NCBI GenBank assembly: GCA_023379845.1
Contig: JAMCPG010000007.1
Coordinates: 1 to 33,821 of the forward strand
Origin: Thermoplasmatota archaeon
Lineage (GTDB): Archaea; Thermoplasmatota; Thermoplasmata; Thermoplasmatales; Thermoplasmataceae
Length of the DNA stretch: 33,821 nt
Direction of reading: 5' to 3'
How positions within the stretch are numbered: position 1 is the first letter of the stretch; each line of letters opens with the position of its first letter. Made by a program: the position numbers and the translations under genes. The notes below the pieces were generated by a model that had not been told where the DNA came from, ran no database searches, and saw nothing but the letters and a program-made list of their open reading frames with translations. Shown here in pieces: positions 22,851 to 30,595 of this stretch.

Positions 22851-24304
22851 AGCTGGAAGAGCTGATAATTTGGAGGCTCAATCATGATCTTTATGTCATG
22901 TGGATGGCTTTCTTTCAACCCGTTCGGAGAGATCCTCACAAAGCCTGTTTCGGTCTTAAGGGCATTTATATTCTTTGCACCCACGTAACCCATTCCGGAT
23001 TTCAGCCCGCCAATCATCTGGAAAAGTACTTCCTCTACTTTTCCCCTGAAAGGCACGGCAGCCTCGACACCCTCAGCCACGAATTTACTGGATCCAAGCT
23101 TTGCGTACCTGTCAGAAAGACCGGACTGGATTGCACCAATCGAGCCCATTCCCCTGTAAGACTTATACTTCCTGCCATTGAGGATCATTTCCATTCCTGG
23201 ACTCTCCTCGGTGCCCGCAAGCAGCGATCCTATCATTACGCTGTCGGCTCCTGCTGCTATTGCCTTTACAATGTCGCCGGAGAACCTGATTCCGCCGTCC
23301 CCTACAACCGGAATTCCATGTTGCGAGGCGACATCTGCCACCTCGGATATAGCCGTAAGCTGCGGAACTCCGACTCCTGCTATTATCCTTGTTGTGCAGA
23401 TTGAACCCGGGCCAATTCCAACTCGGAGTCCATCCACGTCGAGTGAAATAAGATCCTGTGCAGCCTTTCCCGTTGCTATATTGCCTGCAACAAGATCCAC
23501 GGATAGTTCCTTTCTTATTTTCTTTATTGAATCCAGCACATTCTGGTTATCGCAGTGTGCCGTATCTATAACTATGACGTCTGCGCCCGCTTTTTCCAAT
23601 ATCTTTGCCCTCTCTATGTCAAAAGGCCCGATCGCAGCTCCAACCAGCAGTTTTCCCTCCTCATCCCTGCTTGCATCAGGGAATTTCTGCCTAGTGACTA
23701 TGTCCTTTGCCGTTATTAGGCCGACCACTCTGCCTGAATTATCCACAAGGGGTAGCTTCTCTATCCTGTTATCATAGAGAATTTGCTGCGCCTCATCCAT
23801 GGAAATATTCTCCCTTGCATAGATAACATCCCTGACCATCACATCCTCTACCTTTTTCTTGCTTTCGTCAACAAGGGCAATATCTCTCTTGGTTACGATA
23901 CCAATAAGCTTGCCGGAAGAAATCACCGGAAGTCCTGCGACATGCTTCTCCTGCATTAAAGCACGTGCGTCCTTGATGCTGGTGCTTGGTTCAACTGTCA
24001 GTACGTTCCTTATCTTCAAGGACTCGGCTCTCTTGACAGCAGCAACCATGTTCATCTGGCTGTTTGCCGTGAGGTTACGGTGGACAATCCCAAGCCCACC
24101 GGATCTTGCCATTGCAATAGCCATTTCTACCTCTGTCACCGTGTCCATCGGCGAACTAATAATTGGTATTTTCACCTTTATATTCCTGGAGAATTTAGTG
24201 GAAACATCTGCATTCTTTGGTTCAACCGAGGTTCTGGATGGTATTAGAAGGACATCATCAAAAGTGAACGACTCCTTTGCTTTTTGAAGTTTATCTTCAA
24301 ACAT
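22847..24304 (-). CDS. guaB: IMP dehydrogenase
   Basis: This enzyme oxidises IMP to XMP with NAD, the committed step to guanine nucleotides. From ATG 24304 it is 485 residues. The N-terminus FTFDDVLLIPSRTSVEP is highly diagnostic. A tandem CBS pair (about residues 95-205) is inserted in the TIM barrel and probably senses purine nucleotides. The catalytic loop GPGSICTTRIIAGVG contains Cys303; DGGIRFSGDIVKAIAAGADSVMIG binds phosphate; and the flap region contains YRGMGSIGA and KLGSSKFVAEGVEA. A TTG five codons upstream is in frame, but ATG 24304 matches family N-termini and lies 28 nt from a clear TATA box. The 3' end overlaps the uracil-DNA glycosylase gene. Confidence 0.97.
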   Translation of the reverse strand: MFEDKLQKAKESFTFDDVLLIPSRTSVEPKNADVSTKFSRNIKVKIPIISSPMDTVTEVEMAIAMARSGGLGIVHRNLTANSQMNMVAAVKRAESLKIRNVLTVEPSTSIKDARALMQEKHVAGLPVISSGKLIGIVTKRDIALVDESKKKVEDVMVRDVIYARENISMDEAQQILYDNRIEKLPLVDNSGRVVGLITAKDIVTRQKFPDASRDEEGKLLVGAAIGPFDIERAKILEKAGADVIVIDTAHCDNQNVLDSIKKIRKELSVDLVAGNIATGKAAQDLISLDVDGLRVGIGPGSICTTRIIAGVGVPQLTAISEVADVASQHGIPVVGDGGIRFSGDIVKAIAAGADSVMIGSLLAGTEESPGMEMILNGRKYKSYRGMGSIGAIQSGLSDRYAKLGSSKFVAEGVEAAVPFRGKVEEVLFQMIGGLKSGMGYVGAKNINALKTETGFVRISPNGLKESHPHDIKIMIEPPNYQLFQL

Positions 24305-24326
24305 GCGAAGGTAAGGCAAAACACTC

Positions 24327-24338
24327 TAATAAATATAA
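24327..24338 (-). promoter_or_regulatory. TATA box of guaB
   Basis: On the minus strand TTATATTTATTA, close to the archaeal consensus, is centred 28 nt before ATG 24304 and supports that start over the upstream TTG. Confidence 0.65.
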
Positions 24339-24448
24339 CATAATTAGAAGGAACAGGTACAATCGTTTGCCTCGCAAAAGGACATGAAAGCTCGTCTATG
24401 GCATCACACGCTGCCATGGCTCCGGAAGATTCCTCTTATGTTTTTGTG

Positions 24449-24454
24449 AAAAAA
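24449..24454 (-). terminator. T-run after the menaquinone-type gene
   Basis: On the minus strand six T residues follow CCC just after the stop of the MqnA-like gene. This fits archaeal T-run termination of the tdh-mqnA-like unit. Confidence 0.35.
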
Positions 24455-24464
24455 GGGAGTTACT

Positions 24465-25196
24465 TTAGGTTGAATTAGCCATTACGCTCTTTTCCACAAA
24501 CGAAAGTGTGTTTCTGGTGCTTTCGTCTTCATGGTACCTTACATTCCCGTAATACCTTCTTGCCAGAATAGGAGAAATATCCAATCTGGACGCAAGTTCC
24601 TGAGCGGCTATATCCTTGTATTTATCTGCATTAGATATCCATTCCTCCGAGATATCCGGTTTCCCTTCCCTGTAAACGCTTACGGCATACAAGGGGAACA
24701 TCTGAAAAATCCTCATGAACTCATAACCAATATCAAGTACAACTGTCAACCTGCTAGAGAACACCTTTAGCGCTTCATCTCCTATGACCAGGGCATAATC
24801 TGAGTCGCTCAAAAGATCTTCGGCTTCAATATGCTCGCTAGTCTTTATGCTGAAGTTTATCTTCATCGCCCTCAAGACATTTGACATGTACCATTTGGTC
24901 GTCTCCGTGTCTGCGGAGACTGCGATTTCCATGTTATTATGTATCTCCTTATTCCTGGATACAAGCAGCGTGGATAGTGTCTGACCCGCAAACGCTATGA
25001 CTGGCTCCTTCAGGATGAAAAGATCCTTTGAATTGCGCAGGTAGCTTACAAGAGATACCATGGATACCATTGATCTGGAATCAAGTACGTTTGAAAGCGA
25101 CCTGGCAGGCGACGCCCGTTCCATGGTGCCACCCTTAAAAGTCTTTATAAGCGGGTCTGAATGTGACATTTTAAGAAATGTCCAGTCAAACTGCAT
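24465..25196 (-). CDS. MqnA/MqnD-family protein, candidate chorismate dehydratase of menaquinone synthesis
   Basis: This 243-residue protein resembles MqnA, the chorismate dehydratase of the futalosine menaquinone pathway, which has a periplasmic-binding-protein fold but works in the cytoplasm. Supporting segments are SMVSLVSYLRNSKDLFILKE, then IAVSADTETTKWYMSNVL (the Thr/Ser-rich ligand loop), DYALVIGDEAL and VVLDIGYEFMRIFQMFPLYAVSVYR, which follow the family order. The first 40 residues diverge: the usual R-x-G-x-I-x-Y-x-N opening is replaced by FDWTFLKMSHSDP, so activity is not certain. Thermoplasma makes menaquinones, so the pathway is expected. The ATG overlaps the threonine dehydrogenase stop by 11 bases. 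No other futalosine gene is nearby. Confidence 0.6.
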   Translation of the reverse strand: MQFDWTFLKMSHSDPLIKTFKGGTMERASPARSLSNVLDSRSMVSMVSLVSYLRNSKDLFILKEPVIAFAGQTLSTLLVSRNKEIHNNMEIAVSADTETTKWYMSNVLRAMKINFSIKTSEHIEAEDLLSDSDYALVIGDEALKVFSSRLTVVLDIGYEFMRIFQMFPLYAVSVYREGKPDISEEWISNADKYKDIAAQELASRLDISPILARRYYGNVRYHEDESTRNTLSFVEKSVMANST

Positions 25197-26148
25197 TTTG
25201 TCTCCTGCCTTTTATTGCCTGAAGGTTTGATATCATATCCGAGACCATTGCGTCGAATGTATATTGAGGGCTAAAGCCCCAATCTCTCATAGCTTCGCTT
25301 GAATCAAGCGACCTAGGCCATCCGTCTGCAATATTTTGCCTCTCATCTGCATTGTAAGAGACTTCAAAGCCGGGTATATGACGTTTTATTGCAGCTGCAA
25401 GCTGTTCAGGGGAAAAACTGTAAGCCGCCACGTTATAACTCATCCTGTTCTTGAGCCTCCCTGAATCTGCATCTGAAAGCATGAGGAGGGAAGTCATTGC
25501 ATCAGGCATGTACATCATTGGCAGGAAGGTGTCAGGACGAAGATAACAGGAATAAGGCTTACCTTCGACAGCTTTGATGAACATTTCAACCGCGTAGTCT
25601 GTGGTACCGGCCGTGGGGACCGTCTCATAGCTTATCAGTCCTGGAAATCTTACACCGCGCACGTCCAGGCCGAATTTCATGCTGAAATAATTGCCGAGAA
25701 GCTCGCCTGTGACTTTTGATATTCCGTACATTGTCTGCGGTACCGTTGGGACTCCAGAGCCTACCATATCTCTTGAAATTCCTGGGCCATAGACGGCAAT
25801 ACTGCTTGGGATAATCACGGACCTGACATGCTCCTTATAGGCTGTTTTAAGAAGCCCAAAAGTGGCATTAATATTGATGTCGTAGGCAAGGAACGGATCT
25901 TTTTCTGCCGATGCAGAAAGAATTGATGCAAGATGGTATATTTTTGTGATATTATATCTGGAGATAGTCTTCCGTAACTCTTCCTGATCCCTTACATCCA
26001 GGACTACCTGCTGAATACCGGGTTTAGGCTTTTCGGGGATCCTGATGTCGCTTGCAACAATTGTGGCACCGGGTTTATTTTCCTTAAGTGCAAGGATCAG
26101 ATCGGTACCAACTTGACCAAAAGCGCCGGTGATAAGAATATTTTCCAT
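25186..26148 (-). CDS. tdh: L-threonine 3-dehydrogenase, SDR (epimerase-like) type
   Basis: This enzyme oxidises L-threonine to 2-amino-3-ketobutyrate with NAD. From ATG 26148 it is 320 residues, about the length of the characterised Thermoplasma volcanium enzyme, which belongs to the extended SDR and not the zinc alcohol dehydrogenase family. Motifs: TGAFGQVG (Gly8, Gly11, Gly14), HLASILSASAEKDP, PSSIAVYGP and Tyr141-x3-Lys145 (YGISK), followed by the TDH-typical RFPGLISYETVPTAGTTDYAVEMF and FLPMMYMPDAM. An upstream in-frame start at 26199 is rejected because a TATA box is centred 28 nt from 26148. The partner enzyme KBL is encoded divergently 290 bp away, which strongly supports the assignment. 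Confidence 0.93.
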   Translation of the reverse strand: MENILITGAFGQVGTDLILALKENKPGATIVASDIRIPEKPKPGIQQVVLDVRDQEELRKTISRYNITKIYHLASILSASAEKDPFLAYDININATFGLLKTAYKEHVRSVIIPSSIAVYGPGISRDMVGSGVPTVPQTMYGISKVTGELLGNYFSMKFGLDVRGVRFPGLISYETVPTAGTTDYAVEMFIKAVEGKPYSCYLRPDTFLPMMYMPDAMTSLLMLSDADSGRLKNRMSYNVAAYSFSPEQLAAAIKRHIPGFEVSYNADERQNIADGWPRSLDSSEAMRDWGFSPQYTFDAMVSDMISNLQAIKGRRQNAV

Positions 26149-26160
26149 GCCAAAGAAATG

Positions 26161-26187
26161 GCTCAAGCGGATATATTCCTTTTGAGC
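26161..26187 (-). promoter_or_regulatory. TATA box of tdh flanked by an inverted repeat
   Basis: The minus-strand TATA-like AGGAATATAT (26171-26180) is centred 28 nt before ATG 26148. It lies between GCTCAA (26161-26166) and TTGAGC (26182-26187), perfect six-base inverted arms. A repressor bound across them would cover the TATA box. The operator role is an inference. Confidence 0.45.
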
Positions 26188-26402
26188 TAAAAGATACAAT
26201 CGCGATACGAACCCACTTCCATGACAACCCTATCTCCATGAAAGCTTTCCGGTCAAACTATGCCTTGGTTGATACATTCTTCTACTTTAGTGGAGGCAAT
26301 GCACCTCGTCTGTTCTTCCATAATGCACCGCACCTTGACACCTTCTGCAGTAATCATAAGTTTTTGGAACATAACCTGAAAACAGTTTTCACTCATTTCA
26401 AC
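26188..26402. other. Intergenic region between tdh and kbl without a supported gene
   Basis: The gap between the divergent tdh and kbl genes is 290 bp. Apart from the two promoter regions I see no gene. A 60-codon minus-strand frame (26253-26435) has no family-like content and runs into the kbl promoter. Short imperfect repeats (AATGCACC at 26298 and 26322) are present but too short to interpret. Confidence 0.5.
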
Positions 26403-26415
26403 GGTTAACTTAATC
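26403..26415 (+). promoter_or_regulatory. TATA-like box of kbl
   Basis: GGTTAACTTAATC is centred about 29 nt before ATG 26439. Confidence 0.45.
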
Positions 26416-26438
26416 AAAAAGCTACCACTTATCATGCT

Positions 26439-27620
26439 ATGGCAGGTATGAAATGGGTTTGGGATGAACTAAAGGCGCTGGATGAGAATAAGCGGCTGAT
26501 ACCGATAAAGACGCTTGACGGGCCCCAGGGTCCAAAGGTTAAGATTGGCAGCAAGCAGTATTTGAACATGTGCTCAAATAACTATCTCGGGCTGGCAAAT
26601 CATCCTGATGTCAGGCAGGCTGCGATTGATGCGATTAAGAAATATGGAGTGGGAGCAGGAGCAGTGAGATCAATTGCAGGCACAATGTCCATTCACGAGG
26701 AACTTGAGAAGAAAGTTGCAGCCTTCAAGCATATGCCGTCGTCTGTTGTATACCAGGGAGGGTTGCTTGCAAACATTGCCGCTATCCCCGTTCTTGTCGG
26801 AAAGGAGGACTTAATCTTCAGTGAAGAACTGAACCATGCCAGTATAATTGATGGCGTAAGGCTTTCAAGTGCTAAGAGGGTAGTGTACAAACATCTTGAC
26901 ATGGACGACCTGAGAAAACAGCTTTCTGCCCACAGGAGCGAGGGGAAGAAAGCCATGATAATTTCTGACGGTGTATTCAGCATGGATGGCGACATAACAC
27001 CTCTCCCGGAAATGGTGAAACTGGGTGAGGAATTTGACGCAATGACCTATGTAGACGACGCCCATGGTGAGGGCGTTCTTGGCGACCACGGTCGTGGAAT
27101 AGTTGATCATTTTCACCTTGCAGGGAAGGTGGACATAGAGATGGGAACATTTTCAAAAGCCATAGGGGCAATGGGTGGATTTGTAGCTGGAAGCCAGGAT
27201 CTCATGGCACTCATGAAGCAGAAGTCAAGACCATTCCTGTTCAGCAGCGCTCTTGATCCCGCCGAGGTGGGCGCTGTGATGAAGTCCATTGAAATCATGG
27301 AGAAGGATGATTCACTCCTGAAGAAACTCTGGCACAATTCATCCCTGCTGAAATCTGAACTATCCAAGATTGGATTCAGCACCGGCAACAGTAAGACGCC
27401 TATCACCCCAGTCATGATAGGCAAGGAAAAAGATACCCTTGACCTAAGCAGGCTTCTTTACGAGGAACACAGCGTATTTGCATCACCTATAGTCTATCCG
27501 ACGGTTGCCCAGGGCACATCGCGTATTAGGTTGATGCCTTCGGCGCTTCACAGCGAGAACGACATAATGATGACTGTAGAGGCATTCGAAAAGGCTGGCA
27601 GGAAGCTGAACCTCATCTGA
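26439..27620 (+). CDS. kbl: 2-amino-3-ketobutyrate CoA ligase (glycine C-acetyltransferase)
   Basis: This PLP enzyme of the alpha-oxoamine synthase family cleaves 2-amino-3-ketobutyrate with CoA to glycine and acetyl-CoA, completing threonine breakdown begun by the divergent tdh product. The 393-residue protein has the family hallmarks: NMCSNNYLGLANHP, GVGAGAVRSIAGT, YVDDAHGEGVLG (Asp206 and His209 at the cofactor ring) and the Schiff-base lysine Lys240 in TFSKAIGAMGG. 8-Amino-7-oxononanoate synthase (BioF) is the main alternative, but the N-terminal region, the RSIAGT motif and the tdh neighbour favour KBL. Endonuclease III follows five bases after its stop and may be cotranscribed. Confidence 0.93.
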   Translation: MAGMKWVWDELKALDENKRLIPIKTLDGPQGPKVKIGSKQYLNMCSNNYLGLANHPDVRQAAIDAIKKYGVGAGAVRSIAGTMSIHEELEKKVAAFKHMPSSVVYQGGLLANIAAIPVLVGKEDLIFSEELNHASIIDGVRLSSAKRVVYKHLDMDDLRKQLSAHRSEGKKAMIISDGVFSMDGDITPLPEMVKLGEEFDAMTYVDDAHGEGVLGDHGRGIVDHFHLAGKVDIEMGTFSKAIGAMGGFVAGSQDLMALMKQKSRPFLFSSALDPAEVGAVMKSIEIMEKDDSLLKKLWHNSSLLKSELSKIGFSTGNSKTPITPVMIGKEKDTLDLSRLLYEEHSVFASPIVYPTVAQGTSRIRLMPSALHSENDIMMTVEAFEKAGRKLNLI

Positions 27621-27625
27621 TCACA

Positions 27626-28339
27626 ATGACGAAGGCTCTTGTAAAGGCAAACATAAGGACAATATATTCGCATATAGTGGACCAGAGCCCGGAGCACCAC
27701 TTCGAGTTTTCCGATCCCTTCTGGGTGCTCATAACAACAATCCTGTCGCACAGGACAAAGGATGAGGTTACTGATGCTGCTGCCCGCAAGCTGTTCAACA
27801 AATACCGGAATGCTGAAGGACTTGCTTCCGCACCAGAGAAAGATGTCCTGGAAATTATAAGGAGAGTCGGATTTAGCAATGTTAAGGCACCAAGAATCAT
27901 AAACGCCGCCAGAGTGATATTGAATGAATATGCAGGAAAAGTGCCGCCTAACATTGAAGACCTTACAAGGATCAAGGGCGTTGGGAGGAAGACCGCAAAT
28001 GTTGTGCTCGCAGACGCATTCAGGATTCCGGCCATCGCTGTCGATACACATGTGCAGAGAATCAGCAACCGGCTTGGAATTTCTCGCAGCAAAGATCCTG
28101 CGGTTGTCGAACGCGAACTTTCAAAAATGGTCCCGAAGGACCTTTGGATCGGGTTCAACCCCCGGCTGGTTGAATTCGGAAAGAAGGTATGCAGACCTAT
28201 CGGTCCACGCTGCGATATATGCCAGATATCAGAATATTGTTACTATTATGCCCACATCCAGAGGAAGGGCAGTTCTCCAAATATACCTAAACGTAAAGCG
28301 AAAGCAACGTCAGGGTCAACACAGGCAGGGCGACAATAA
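27626..28339 (+). CDS. nth: Endonuclease III (DNA glycosylase/AP lyase)
   Basis: This is a bifunctional base-excision enzyme for oxidised pyrimidines. The 237-residue protein has the helix-hairpin-helix IKGVGRKTANVVL with the catalytic Lys122, the catalytic Asp140 in VDTHVQR, and the C-terminal 4Fe-4S loop Cys199-x6-Cys206-x2-Cys209-x5-Cys215. The N-terminal motif ILSHRTKDEVT is the archaeal variant of the bacterial LSAQTTD. A basic tail of about 20 residues (KRKAKATSGSTQAGRQ) follows the cluster and is encoded within the 53-bp tail-to-tail overlap with the arsenite transporter gene. It starts at ATG 27626, five bases after kbl. Confidence 0.95.
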   Translation: MTKALVKANIRTIYSHIVDQSPEHHFEFSDPFWVLITTILSHRTKDEVTDAAARKLFNKYRNAEGLASAPEKDVLEIIRRVGFSNVKAPRIINAARVILNEYAGKVPPNIEDLTRIKGVGRKTANVVLADAFRIPAIAVDTHVQRISNRLGISRSKDPAVVERELSKMVPKDLWIGFNPRLVEFGKKVCRPIGPRCDICQISEYCYYYAHIQRKGSSPNIPKRKAKATSGSTQAGRQ

Positions 28340-29573
28340 ATCCAATCTTCATGTAGTAAGAAGCACCTATTACCACGCCGCCTTTTGAGCGTATTGTGTG
28401 CAACCACAACAGGGTTGCCAGGGAGCCTATCGGCGTGAACTTTGGTCCAATGTCATTACCTATGACGTTGGAATATATGAGGGAGGTTCCTCCGGATATA
28501 TGTGCTATCGCAATACTCCCGATCATGACGGAAGGCATGTTGTTCATGAAGGCTGCCATGAGCGAAAAGAAATATCCGGGCATGACCAGGTTCAACGGAT
28601 ACTGGAGGTTTGTGAGATAGGTTACGGCAGAGGAAATTATCTGGAGAAGACCTGCATTTGACATGCCGAAAACTATCAGATACATCCCGAAGGAGAATAT
28701 GACCACCTGCCAGGGTGCACCCTTTGCCGCATTAATAACCGTTCCTCTATTCCTGACATAATATATACCTACCAATAGCAACATGGCGGGGACAGCAACA
28801 AACGCAACTTCAATCCTGAATATACTTGTCAGGAAATATGCCGTGATCATCAGCATGATATATGGAGTGGCAAGCCTGAAAATCAGCCTGTCTTTTATTG
28901 CCTGTTCGGGGTCGGAAACATTCTCCACTCTATATTTGCCCTTTATGCTCTTCCTGTAAATCAGGGTTAAAATAAGTATACTTGAACCTACAGATACGAG
29001 GTCCGGTATTATCATGTGCGCGAAATAGTCCAGGTAGGTTATTGAGAAATAAGTCGCAGACACTATGTTCACCAGATTGCTTGTAACAAGTGGAAGGCTG
29101 GAAGCATCCGCAACGAAACCCACCGACATGATAAGGGCAATGGAACTTTTGGAATCCATCCTGGTTGCCTTGATAAATGAAATAGCTATCGGCGTGAGTA
29201 CGAGAGCGGCCCCGTCATTTGCAAAAAGAGCCCCGATAACGGCATCAAACAGAAGGAAAAGAATGAATGCACTGAATAGATTTCCCTTGGAAAATCTAGC
29301 AATTCTTGCCGCTATGTATTCGAAATAGCCAGCCTCATCAAACAGCAGTGTGATAACTATTATTGAAACAAAAGTCAGGGTAGCATTTCCAACGATTCCC
29401 CAAACGACTACAATATCACCAAGCGTTGTAATATTAAGGAGAAAACAGACCAGGGCTCCTGCCATTGCCCACCAACCTATCCCTATTTTTCTCGGGTTCT
29501 TCAGTACCAGGAGAAGCGTGGCAAGAAATACCACTATGGAAAGAACCAGCTGTGTATCGTATGCCTGTACCAT
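28287..29573 (-). CDS. arsB: ArsB-type arsenite/anion transporter
   Basis: This 428-residue protein has about 11-12 membrane helices and belongs to the ArsB/NhaD ion transporter superfamily. Diagnostic segments are ALFANDGAALVLTPIAI, VADASSLPLVTSNLVNIVSA, FMNNMPSVMIG and the C-terminal NDIGPKFTPIGSLATLLWL, the classic ArsB loop. It should expel arsenite or antimonite, coupled to the proton gradient, which is large in an acidophile. It is downstream of arsC by 15 bp in one operon. Its last 53 bases overlap the end of nth on the opposite strand. No ArsA ATPase is nearby. Confidence 0.9.
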   Translation of the reverse strand: MVQAYDTQLVLSIVVFLATLLLVLKNPRKIGIGWWAMAGALVCFLLNITTLGDIVVVWGIVGNATLTFVSIIVITLLFDEAGYFEYIAARIARFSKGNLFSAFILFLLFDAVIGALFANDGAALVLTPIAISFIKATRMDSKSSIALIMSVGFVADASSLPLVTSNLVNIVSATYFSITYLDYFAHMIIPDLVSVGSSILILTLIYRKSIKGKYRVENVSDPEQAIKDRLIFRLATPYIMLMITAYFLTSIFRIEVAFVAVPAMLLLVGIYYVRNRGTVINAAKGAPWQVVIFSFGMYLIVFGMSNAGLLQIISSAVTYLTNLQYPLNLVMPGYFFSLMAAFMNNMPSVMIGSIAIAHISGGTSLIYSNVIGNDIGPKFTPIGSLATLLWLHTIRSKGGVVIGASYYMKIGFIVALPVLTLTLLSLYV

Positions 29574-29588
29574 CAGAAAGCGTTATTC

Positions 29589-29987
29589 CTATTGCAATTC
29601 CTTCAGAAGCAGGTAAACCTTGTCCCTGATCTCGTCCCTTATTCTTCGGACAGTCTTGAGGTCCTTACCCTTCGGATCCTCTATGTTCCAGGCGATTTTC
29701 TTGACGTTCATTTTCTCCAGCAAGATAACAGGGCATACGGATTCGATTGAGCAACCCATTGTCACGACCGCATCGGCCCAGCTCAGCATATTCATGTCAA
29801 GGAGCATGGGGACTTTTGAACCAAGATCGATGCCAACTTCCTTCATGGCATTCATGACATCCGGATTCACAGTTTTAGCAGGAATTGTTCCTGCACTCTT
29901 TGCATCAAAACCCGCGGCTTTGGCGAATGCTTCAGCCATCTGGCTTCGTCCTGCATTCTCTATACAGACAAACAACAGCCTCTTCAT
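29589..29987 (-). CDS. arsC: Arsenate reductase, thioredoxin-coupled (LMW phosphatase fold)
   Basis: This enzyme reduces arsenate to arsenite for export by ArsB. The 132-residue protein has the low-molecular-weight phosphatase loop Cys8-x5-Arg14 (CIENAGRS), the redox cysteines Cys79 and Cys85 (MGCSIESVCPV) that shuttle the disulfide to thioredoxin in the pI258 ArsC family, and the general acid Asp104 in IEDPKG. All three cysteines are present, so it is a reductase rather than a tyrosine phosphatase. It has a strong ribosome site (GGTGAT) right before the ATG, hence a leadered mRNA, unlike most first genes here. It is divergent from an HxlR-family regulator. Confidence 0.94.
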   Translation of the reverse strand: MKRLLFVCIENAGRSQMAEAFAKAAGFDAKSAGTIPAKTVNPDVMNAMKEVGIDLGSKVPMLLDMNMLSWADAVVTMGCSIESVCPVILLEKMNVKKIAWNIEDPKGKDLKTVRRIRDEIRDKVYLLLKELQ

Positions 29988-29990
29988 TAA

Positions 29991-29996
29991 ATCACC
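29991..29996 (-). promoter_or_regulatory. Shine-Dalgarno site of arsC
   Basis: GGTGAT on the minus strand, three bases before ATG 29987, matches the anti-Shine-Dalgarno tail of archaeal 16S rRNA. It implies a transcript leader and so a promoter further up, near 30001-30031. Confidence 0.55.
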
Positions 29997-30044
29997 AATC
30001 CTTTACAATAGGGTTTGCCCGATTCATATCTCTTTTCAAAGAAA

Positions 30045-30058
30045 GGAACTCCAGTTCC
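30045..30058. promoter_or_regulatory. Inverted repeat in the arsC-hxlR divergent region
   Basis: GGAACT-CC-AGTTCC is a perfect inverted repeat of six-base arms with a two-base centre, 58-71 bp upstream of arsC. Together with the second repeat at 30067 it is a candidate operator for the neighbouring HxlR-family protein. Confidence 0.45.
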
Positions 30059-30066
30059 ACAGTGCC

Positions 30067-30084
30067 TTCTTCCAATCCGAAGAA
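30067..30084. promoter_or_regulatory. Second inverted repeat in the arsC-hxlR divergent region
   Basis: TTCTTC-CAATCC-GAAGAA has perfect six-base arms with a six-base spacer. It starts eight bases after the first repeat. Confidence 0.4.
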
Positions 30085-30172
30085 AGTAACCTCCTTCTAG
30101 CAAAACTGTCATTTTTGTCTCGTTTATCGAAGTAAAAGCGGAAAGGCTCATCATCAACTACATTAATCGAAG

Positions 30173-30182
30173 CACTTAAATC
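30173..30182 (+). promoter_or_regulatory. TATA-like box of the HxlR regulator gene
   Basis: CACTTAAATC is centred about 25 nt before GTG 30203, supporting that non-ATG start and leaderless transcription. Confidence 0.45.
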
Positions 30183-30202
30183 AGTAACTCCAATTCAGCG
30201 TA

Positions 30203-30595
30203 GTGAACAGTTCTCTTAACGATGAAAAAATCTGCTTATGCGCATTTGATGGAATTATAGATATTATAGGGAGGAAATGGGCAATTCTTCTCATCTCCAT
30301 GCTTGGGGAATATGGCGATCTCAGGTTCAATCAACTATATCGAAAACTTGAGGGTATATCGCCATCAACACTTTCAAAGACACTATCGGAACTTTCGGCC
30401 AGAGGGATTCTGACCAGGACGGTTAATCAAGGCAAGCCCGCAAATGTCGTATATGGGCTGTCAGAAAGGGGAAGGGATCTGAGGGATTCGCTGGTACCAC
30501 TGCTTAACTGGATGTCTGGGCAGGACGAGTTTGAGAAGATGTCTGAAAGCTGCAGTCCTAAAGATATGATCAGTGTCAATAAGCTCTTACTATAA
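30203..30595 (+). CDS. HxlR-family winged-helix regulator, candidate arsenic or redox sensor
   Basis: This 130-residue protein has the HxlR/MarR-like winged helix: AFDGIIDIIGRKWAILLISML, then DLRFNQLYRKLEGISPSTLSKTLSEL (recognition helix) and the wing GILTRTV...VVYGLSERGRDL. HxlR proteins act as dimers and usually have one conserved N-terminal cysteine; here it is a pair, Cys11 and Cys13 (CLC), with a third cysteine at 117. Such thiols could bind trivalent arsenic or form disulfides. The gene is divergent from arsC-arsB with two inverted repeats between, so control of the ars genes is plausible but not shown. The GTG start is the only in-frame option giving the full N-terminal helix; a nearby ATG is out of frame. 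The stop overlaps the next convergent gene by six bases. Confidence 0.85.
   Translation: MNSSLNDEKICLCAFDGIIDIIGRKWAILLISMLGEYGDLRFNQLYRKLEGISPSTLSKTLSELSARGILTRTVNQGKPANVVYGLSERGRDLRDSLVPLLNWMSGQDEFEKMSESCSPKDMISVNKLLL

Noticed and set aside
26298-26329. Short direct repeat AATGCACC
   Set aside because: Eight bases repeated twice is expected by chance and is not linked to a promoter or gene end.
26253-26435. 60-codon minus-strand frame between tdh and kbl
   Set aside because: It starts inside the kbl promoter region, has no recognisable motif and no promoter of its own.
26439-27620. Assignment as 8-amino-7-oxononanoate synthase (BioF)
   Set aside because: Same fold family, but the divergent SDR-type threonine dehydrogenase and absence of other biotin genes favour KBL.
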